Positions 58,505 to 64,000 of a stretch of DNA of 64,000 bases are shown in pieces; within the stretch, counting starts at the first letter, position 1, and the number at the start of each line of letters is the position of its first letter. This stretch comes from Alphaproteobacteria bacterium (GTDB taxonomy: Bacteria; Pseudomonadota; Alphaproteobacteria; UBA828): NCBI GenBank assembly GCA_022826665.1, contig JAJDUK010000064.1:1-64000 (forward strand), written 5' to 3'. The translations under genes and the position numbers were made by a program. The notes under the pieces are model-generated. The model worked only from the letters and a program-made list of their open reading frames with translations. It was not told where the DNA came from and did not search any database.

Positions 58505-59554
58505 GTGAGCGGTCTCGACCGCAGGCTGAGCGTCGCGCCAATGATGGCGCGGACCGATCGCCACTGCCGCTACCTGCTGCGGCTGGTCAGCGCGCGCACG
58601 CTCCTCTACAGCGAGATGATCCACGCCAACGCGGTTGTGCGAGGCGATGCCGACCGACTGCTCGCCTTCGACGACGCGGAGCATCCGGTGGGGCTCCAGC
58701 TTGGCGGCGCGGAACCCGACGCGCTCGCTCGCGCGGCTGCAATCGGCCAGGCCTTCGGCTACGACGAGATCAATCTCAATATCGGCTGCCCGAGCCCGCG
58801 GGTCCGCAAGGGCCGCTTCGGCGCCGCCCTGATGGAGGCGCCCGATCTGGTGGCGGACTGTGCCCGCGCGATGATCGGAGCCGTGGATGCTCCCGTGACG
58901 GTCAAGTGCCGCATCGGCATCGACGGGCGTGGCGCCTACGAGGACCTCAAGGCCTTCGTCGAGACCGCCGCCGCCGCCGGCGTAAAGAGCTTCGCCGTGC
59001 ACGCGCGGATTGCCGTGCTCGATGGCCTGAGCCCGGCAGAGAACCGCGAGATTCCGCCGCTTCGCTACGACGCGGTCTACCGCCTCAAGCAGGAATTGCC
59101 GGCGCTGGAGGTGGTCATCAACGGCGGCGTCGCCAGCCTTGACGAAGCGGACGCGCACCTTGAGCGAGTCGACGGCGCCATGATCGGGCGCGCGGCCTAT
59201 GCCGACCCCGCCATGCTGCGCGAAGCCGACCGCCGCATCTTCAGCGCACCGACACGCGCCGAGCCGAGCCGGCACGACATCGCCCGCGCCATGCTGCCCT
59301 ACGTGCGCCGGACGTGCGCAGACGGCGTGCCGCTGCACCACATCAGCCGGCACATGCTCGGGCTCTTCGCAGGACAGCCCGGCGGGCGCGCCTGGCGCCG
59401 CGCACTCGGCGAGGGCGGCCATCGCCCCGGCGCCGGCGCCGAGGTCATCGAGGAGGCGCTGACGCTGGTGCCGGAGCGTGCTGGGCGCGGGGATGCCGGG
59501 CGTCGGGACTCGGAACGCGCCCCAAGCGACCGCGCGATCGCCTCCCTTCGATAA
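58505..59554 (+). CDS. dusA: tRNA-dihydrouridine(20/20a) synthase
   Basis: FMN enzyme that reduces uridine in the tRNA D-loop; 349 residues. It has APMMARTDRHCRYLLRL, NIGCPSPRVRKGRFGAALM with the catalytic Cys, VKCRIGIDG, HARIAVLDGLSPAENRE and VINGGVASL. It starts at GTG. The C-terminal 25 residues (Arg-rich) look non-conserved. Confidence 0.93.
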   Translation: MSGLDRRLSVAPMMARTDRHCRYLLRLVSARTLLYSEMIHANAVVRGDADRLLAFDDAEHPVGLQLGGAEPDALARAAAIGQAFGYDEINLNIGCPSPRVRKGRFGAALMEAPDLVADCARAMIGAVDAPVTVKCRIGIDGRGAYEDLKAFVETAAAAGVKSFAVHARIAVLDGLSPAENREIPPLRYDAVYRLKQELPALEVVINGGVASLDEADAHLERVDGAMIGRAAYADPAMLREADRRIFSAPTRAEPSRHDIARAMLPYVRRTCADGVPLHHISRHMLGLFAGQPGGRAWRRALGEGGHRPGAGAEVIEEALTLVPERAGRGDAGRRDSERAPSDRAIASLR

Positions 59555-59574
59555 CGGGAATCACCCTTTTATCG
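59549..59574. repeat. Inverted repeat at the end of dusA
   Basis: CGATAACGGG (59549-59558) and CCCTTTTATCG (59564-59574) can pair with a small bulge, overlapping the dusA stop. It may terminate dusA transcription or be an operator for the hyuAB genes that start 73 bp later. Confidence 0.4.
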
Positions 59575-59647
59575 GGTCGTCCGACCGCTAAGATGGCGCG
59601 GCCGCGGCCGCACGCGCCGCGAATTGCATGTGTGGGGACAGGGGGCG

Positions 59648-61747
59648 ATGGCGAGAATCGGCGTCGATGTCGGGGGGACGTTCACCGACCTCATCCTGGA
59701 GACGGACGGCGCTGCGAACGGCGGCGGCCGGGTCTTCGTGCACAAGGTTCCGAGCACGCCGGAGGACCAGTCGCGCGGGGTCATCCAGGGCGTCCTCGAG
59801 ATCTGCGCCGAGGCCGGGGTCGGTCTGGGCGACATCGAGCAGATCGTGCATGGCACGACGATCGCGACGAACACGGTGATCGAGTATTCCGGCGCCGAGG
59901 TCGGCATGCTGACCACGCGGGGCTTCCGCGACATCCTGCACATGGCGCGGCACAAGCGGCCCCACAATTTCTCGGTGCAGTTCGACGTGCCCTGGCAGTC
60001 GCGACCGCTGGTCAAGCGGCGCAACCGCATTCCCATCACGGAGCGCATCCTGCCGCCGGACGGCCGCATCGAGGTTGCGCTTGACGAGGACGAGGTGCGC
60101 GCCGCCGCTGAGCTCCTGAAGTCGCGCGAGGTGGGCTCGGTCATCGTCTGCTTCCTGTTCGCCTTCCTGAACGACGCGCACGAGCTGCGCGCCAAGGAGA
60201 TCGTGAAGGAGGTAGTGCCGGACGCCTATGTCGGCTGCTCGTCCGAGGTGGTTGACGTGATCCGGGAGTACGAGCGGTTCTCGACGGCGGCGATGAACGC
60301 CTTCATCGGCCCGCGCACGTCCTACTACTTGAACAATCTGGCGACGGCGCTGCAGGAGAACGGGGTCGATGCCCAGATCCGCGTGATGCAGTCAAACGGC
60401 GGCGTGACCACGCTTGCCGGCGCCGCCGAGCGCCCGGTGACCATCCTCATGTCGGGCCCCGCCGGCGGTGTCGTCGGCGGGCAGTGGGCGGGCGACATGT
60501 CGGGCGTCCGCAACCTGATCACCGTCGATATCGGTGGCACCTCGGCCGACATCAGCGTGGTGCCGGACGGCAAGGTTCGCATCATGAATCCGCGGGATAC
60601 GCAGGTCGGCGGCTACCCGATCCTGGCTCCCATGATCGACCTCTCGACCATCGGCGCCGGTGGCGGCTCGATCGCCTACGTCGACGACGGCGGGGCCTTC
60701 CGCGTCGGGCCGCGCTCCGCTGGCGCGGAGCCAGGACCGGCCTGCTACGGCCGCGGCGGCACCGAGCCGACCGTGACCGACGCCCAGGTGGTGCTCGGCC
60801 GGCTCGACCCGGAGCAGTTCCTGGGCGGCGGGCTGGAGATCGACCCGGCGCGTTCGCGCAAGGCGCTGGAGGACAACCTGTGCGGCCGGCTCGACATGTC
60901 GCTCGAGGAGGCGGCGCTCGGCGTGATCCGGGTCATCAACTCCAACATGTCGCTCGCGATCCGCGCCAACTCCGTGGCCAAAGGCGTCGATCCGCGGGAT
61001 TACGCGCTGGTTGCCTTCGGCGGCGCCGGGCCGTTGCACGGCACCGCGCTCGCGCGCTCGGTCTTCGCGCGCGAGGTGATCGTGCCGCCGGCGCCGGGGA
61101 TCAACGCCGCGACCGGGCTGCTCGCCACCGACATGAGCTACGAGTTCACGCGCTCGGTGCTCTGCGTGCTGACCCAGGCCAGCCAGGACGAGATCGACAC
61201 GCTCAACGAGCAGACCGACGCCCTCGTGCGGCGCGCGCAGGAGGCATTGGCCGCAGACGGCGTCGCGCCCGAACACCAGCGGCTCGTCAAGATCGCGGAG
61301 TGCCGCTACCAGGGGCAGGGCTTCGAGCTGCGCGGCACCATGCCGGACGGCCCGCTAACTCTCGATAACCGGGCGGAGCTTCTCGCGAGCTTCCACGAGC
61401 GCCACCGGCAAGATTACGGCCACGCCTTCGAGGACCAGGAGGTCGAGGTCATCACGCTCCGGGTCGTCGCCTCCGCCGGCATCGGCGCGCTGAGCTGGCC
61501 CGAGGCGCCTCAAGGCGGCGGCCGCAATCCCGAGGACGCGCTGCTCTACCGCCGCGCGACCACCTTCGACGACGGCCGCACCTACGAGACCCCCCGCTTC
61601 GACCGCAGCAAGCTCAAGGCTGGCCAGCACATCGACGGCCCGGCCATCGTCATCCAGACCGATTCGACCACGCTGGTGCCGCCCGGCTACGAGGCGATGG
61701 TCGCGCCTTCGGGCAATCTTCACGTCAGGGAGGTCGCCGAGTCATGA
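59648..61747 (+). CDS. Hydantoinase/oxoprolinase subunit A (HyuA)
   Basis: A 699-residue ATP-dependent amide hydrolase subunit. It has GVDVGGTFTDLILETDG, HGTTIATNTVIE, RGFRDILHMARHKRP, VDIGGTSADISVVPDG and GAGGGSIAYVDDGG, all typical of the ASKHA-fold HyuA/5-oxoprolinase family. The real substrate (hydantoin, 5-oxoproline, N-methylhydantoin or acetone-type ketones) is not predictable. The ATG at 59648 is chosen over an ATG 24 bp upstream. Confidence 0.9.
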   Translation: MARIGVDVGGTFTDLILETDGAANGGGRVFVHKVPSTPEDQSRGVIQGVLEICAEAGVGLGDIEQIVHGTTIATNTVIEYSGAEVGMLTTRGFRDILHMARHKRPHNFSVQFDVPWQSRPLVKRRNRIPITERILPPDGRIEVALDEDEVRAAAELLKSREVGSVIVCFLFAFLNDAHELRAKEIVKEVVPDAYVGCSSEVVDVIREYERFSTAAMNAFIGPRTSYYLNNLATALQENGVDAQIRVMQSNGGVTTLAGAAERPVTILMSGPAGGVVGGQWAGDMSGVRNLITVDIGGTSADISVVPDGKVRIMNPRDTQVGGYPILAPMIDLSTIGAGGGSIAYVDDGGAFRVGPRSAGAEPGPACYGRGGTEPTVTDAQVVLGRLDPEQFLGGGLEIDPARSRKALEDNLCGRLDMSLEEAALGVIRVINSNMSLAIRANSVAKGVDPRDYALVAFGGAGPLHGTALARSVFAREVIVPPAPGINAATGLLATDMSYEFTRSVLCVLTQASQDEIDTLNEQTDALVRRAQEALAADGVAPEHQRLVKIAECRYQGQGFELRGTMPDGPLTLDNRAELLASFHERHRQDYGHAFEDQEVEVITLRVVASAGIGALSWPEAPQGGGRNPEDALLYRRATTFDDGRTYETPRFDRSKLKAGQHIDGPAIVIQTDSTTLVPPGYEAMVAPSGNLHVREVAES

Positions 61748-63516
61748 CCGCCAACAAGACCGAAGTCGACCCGATCACCCTCCAGGTGATCGGCGGCGCG
61801 CTGCACACGATCGCAAAGGAGATGGGGCATGTGCTCTACCGCATGTCCTATTCGTCGATCATCCGGGAGTCGGAGGATTTGGGCGCCGGGCTCTTCGATC
61901 GCAACTTCAACACGCTCTGCGAATCGGATTCGACGCCGATGCACATCGGCTCGATCCCGGCCTACCTGCGGGGGATCGACAAAACCCTGCACGACCCCTG
62001 GCAGCCCGGTGACATCGTGATCCACAACCACCCCTATTACGGCGCCAGCCACTCGCCGGACATCGCCGCCGTGGCGCCGGTCTTCTACGAGGGCGAGCTC
62101 GTCGGCTTCTCGGCCAACACGGCGCATCATGTGGATATCGGCGCCGCCACGCCCGGCCTCATCATCGACGTGCCGGACGTGTTCGCCGAGGGCATGCTGT
62201 TCAAGGGCGTGAAGCTCTATGAGGGCGGCGTGCTCAACCGCGCGCTCTGGCAGTTCATCGAGACCAACACACGGGTCCCCGGCCAGGTGATGGGCGACAT
62301 CGAGGCCCAGGTTGCCTCGGCCGAGCTTGGCGTGAAGCGCTTCGTCGAGCTGCTGGACCAGCACGGCAAGGACGTGGTGTTCGCGGCGACCGAACAGCTC
62401 ATGGACTATTCCGAGCGCATGCTGCGCCGCCAGATCGCGGCGATCCCCGACGGAGAATACCGGGCCGAGGGCTTCCTGGACGACGACGGGCGCAACCGGA
62501 AGGAGCCGCTCCCGGTCAAGGTCGCGGTGCGGATCGAGGGCGATTCGGCCGAGGTCGACCTCACCGGCTCCTCGCCGCAGGTGCCGACCGCCTTCAACGT
62601 GCCCTTCGAGGGCTCGACCAAGGTCGCCTGCTTCTTCGCCTTCCGCGCGCTGCTTCTCGATAGCGCGACGATTACCGAGCACGTGCCGCAGAACGAGGGC
62701 TCGTTCCGCCCCATCAAGGTCACCGCGCCCAAGGGCACGATCTTCAATCCCGAGTACCCGGCCGCGGCGGAGGCGCGCTTCAATCAGATCCAGCGCGTGG
62801 TGGACTGCATCGCAAAGGCGCTCTCGCCGGTGATTCCCGACAAGGTGACGGCGGGCTCGTCCGCCGACGTCTCGGCCATCGCCTATTCGGGGGTCAGGCC
62901 CGACGGCAACTACTGGGTCTTCATCGAGGTCAACGAGGGCGCCTGCGGCGGCAGGCCTTATTCCGACGGGCCGGACACGATCGAGGAGCTGATGCGCAAC
63001 ACGCGCAACAATCCCATCGAGGACCTCGGCATGCATTTGCCGCTGCTGTGCGACCGCTACGAGCTACGGGACGACGTGATGCCGGGCGCCGGTCGCCATC
63101 GCGGCGGCATCGGCGTGATCAAGGTGCAGCGCTACCTGACGCCGGGCTTCCTCACCCATGAGGCCGACCGGCACGACGACCCGCCCTGGGGATTCCGCGG
63201 CGGCACCACCGGCAAGGGCGGACGCCTCATCAAGTACAACGTCGCGGACCCGGAGCGGATCGAGGACCTGCCCGCAAAGATCCACGGGCTGCGCAACCAG
63301 ACCGGCGATTGTATCGGCTTTCTCGGCCCCTGCGGGGGCGGCTACGGGGATCCGCTTGAGCGGCCGGCGGAGCAGGTACGCGAGGACGTGCTCGACGACT
63401 TCTGCACCCGTGAGCACGCCTATCAGGCCTACGGCGTCGTGCTCACCGAGGCGCTGGAGATCGATCTGGCCGCCACCGAGGCACGGCGTGCCGAAATATC
63501 GAAGCAGGTGGCTTAG
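61744..63516 (+). CDS. Hydantoinase/oxoprolinase subunit B (HyuB)
   Basis: A 590-residue partner of HyuA, with DPITLQVIGGALHTIAKEMG, SYSSIIRESEDLGAGLFD, NHPYYGASHSPD, FNVPFEGSTKVACFFAF and a Gly-rich GGCGG-type end (FLGPCGGGYGDPLERP). It overlaps hyuA by four bases (ATGA), so the two subunits should be made in equal amounts. No transporter or regulator lies beside them. Confidence 0.9.
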   Translation: MTANKTEVDPITLQVIGGALHTIAKEMGHVLYRMSYSSIIRESEDLGAGLFDRNFNTLCESDSTPMHIGSIPAYLRGIDKTLHDPWQPGDIVIHNHPYYGASHSPDIAAVAPVFYEGELVGFSANTAHHVDIGAATPGLIIDVPDVFAEGMLFKGVKLYEGGVLNRALWQFIETNTRVPGQVMGDIEAQVASAELGVKRFVELLDQHGKDVVFAATEQLMDYSERMLRRQIAAIPDGEYRAEGFLDDDGRNRKEPLPVKVAVRIEGDSAEVDLTGSSPQVPTAFNVPFEGSTKVACFFAFRALLLDSATITEHVPQNEGSFRPIKVTAPKGTIFNPEYPAAAEARFNQIQRVVDCIAKALSPVIPDKVTAGSSADVSAIAYSGVRPDGNYWVFIEVNEGACGGRPYSDGPDTIEELMRNTRNNPIEDLGMHLPLLCDRYELRDDVMPGAGRHRGGIGVIKVQRYLTPGFLTHEADRHDDPPWGFRGGTTGKGGRLIKYNVADPERIEDLPAKIHGLRNQTGDCIGFLGPCGGGYGDPLERPAEQVREDVLDDFCTREHAYQAYGVVLTEALEIDLAATEARRAEISKQVA

Positions 63517-63531
63517 AGCGGGGAAGGTCGC

Positions 63532-64000
63532 CTAGAGGCGGAAGCGGTCGCCGAGGTAGACGCGCCGAACCTCATCGTGGGAGACGATGTCCGAGGGCGC
63601 GCCCTCCATCAGAAGGGCGCCCTCGTTGATGATGTAGGCGCGATCGCAGATGTCGAGCGCTTCCCGCACGTTGTGGTCCGTCAGCAGCACGCCGATGCCG
63701 CGGTCCTTGAGGTGAGCGACAAGATCGCGAATCTCCGCCACCGCAATCGGGTCGATCCCTGATAGCGGCTCGTCGAGCAGGACGAAGCGCGGCTTCGAGG
63801 CGAGAGAGCGGGCGATTTCGACGCGCCTGCGCTCGCCGCCCGAAAGCGCGAGCGAGGGCGTGCGCCGCAGATGGGTGATCGAAAACTCCGCGAGCAGCTC
63901 GTCGAGTACGAGCTCGCGCTCGTCGCGCGCCGGCACGGAAACCTCCAGCACGGCGCGGATGTTGTTCTCGACCGTGAGCCCGCGAAAGATCGAGGCCTCC
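63532..64000 (-). CDS. lptB: LPS export ABC transporter ATP-binding protein LptB (5' end beyond the window)
   Basis: The cytosolic ATPase that powers LPS export with LptFG. The visible part starts inside the gene with IFRGLTVENNIRAVLE at the edge. The ABC signature LSGGERRRVEIARSLASKP, Walker B FVLLDEPLSGIDP and the His of LLTDHNVREALDICDRAYII are all present. The C-terminus DIVSHDEVRRVYLGDRFRL is typical of LptB. The Walker A region is outside the window. Confidence 0.93.
   Translation of the reverse strand, partial: EASIFRGLTVENNIRAVLEVSVPARDERELVLDELLAEFSITHLRRTPSLALSGGERRRVEIARSLASKPRFVLLDEPLSGIDPIAVAEIRDLVAHLKDRGIGVLLTDHNVREALDICDRAYIINEGALLMEGAPSDIVSHDEVRRVYLGDRFRL

Overview
This is a GC-rich chromosomal segment that looks like an alphaproteobacterium, most likely from the Rhodospirillales or a nearby order. 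That placement is inferred from gene order and protein features, not from a database match. The supporting signs are rnpB directly upstream of mraZ and a complete, tightly overlapped division and cell-wall (dcw) cluster. FtsZ has a very long linker and ends in [14 protein letters not shown]. MurE carries the meso-diaminopimelate motif DNPR. The order argH-lptM-lysA and the DUF2125 and MJ0042/DUF3426 proteins also fit. The envelope genes (lpxC, lptB, lptM, mlaA/mlaC) show a Gram-negative outer membrane. I see no prophage, CRISPR array, tRNA, rRNA operon or intact insertion sequence.

Layout. 0-9 kb: a MITE-like inverted-repeat element that has replaced the end of a pyrimidine-dimer glycosylase gene, then parE, a sugar-nucleotide-type epimerase, a homocysteine S-methyltransferase, a luciferase-like monooxygenase, uvrB and apaG. 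9-13.7 kb: folE, a TrkH potassium transporter, an SDR, a D-2-hydroxyacid dehydrogenase and an exported SH3-like protein. 13.7-14.1 kb: a gene-free gap with a 10-bp tandem array. 14.1-21.3 kb: a long run of minus-strand genes. From upstream to downstream it holds an EF-G-like GTPase, mlaA, mlaC, a small lipoprotein, a second luciferase-like monooxygenase, a small Zn-ribbon protein, a CCG-domain iron-sulfur protein and DUF3501. 21.5-24 kb: a TerB/DnaJ protein, an EamA exporter and an AmpD-like amidase.

24.05-44.5 kb is the core of the window: the RNase P RNA, an AT-rich leader with five MraZ boxes, and mraZ-rsmH-ftsL-ftsI-murE-murF-mraY-murD-ftsW-murG-murC-murB-ddl-ftsQ-ftsA-ftsZ, followed by lpxC. 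Most neighbouring genes share ATGA, GTGA or TTGA start/stop overlaps, so translational coupling is likely. A long imperfect hairpin separates ftsZ from lpxC. Together these genes make the meso-DAP peptidoglycan precursor from UDP-MurNAc to lipid II, cross-link it, and build the Z-ring; LpxC commits carbon to lipid A.

44.6-64 kb: a quinone oxidoreductase; a PPOX protein, a VOC protein, a COG0523 GTPase and fdhD on the minus strand; argH-lptM-lysA; a Zn-ribbon/DUF3426 protein; ydcF-plsC; a class II ribonucleotide reductase; DUF2125; an SDR; dusA; hydantoinase/oxoprolinase A and B subunits; and the start-truncated lptB at the window edge. LysA, MurE and ArgH connect lysine, peptidoglycan and arginine metabolism.

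The most unusual items are the MITE-like element that supplies a 33-residue protein tail, the train of five hairpins after parE, the 10-bp array at 13.8 kb, the Zn-ribbon/Fe-S/DUF3501 cassette, the EF-G-like GTPase lacking the switch II histidine, and the apparent CTG start of the COG0523 gene. I did not find a clear multi-gene system that I could call wholly new.
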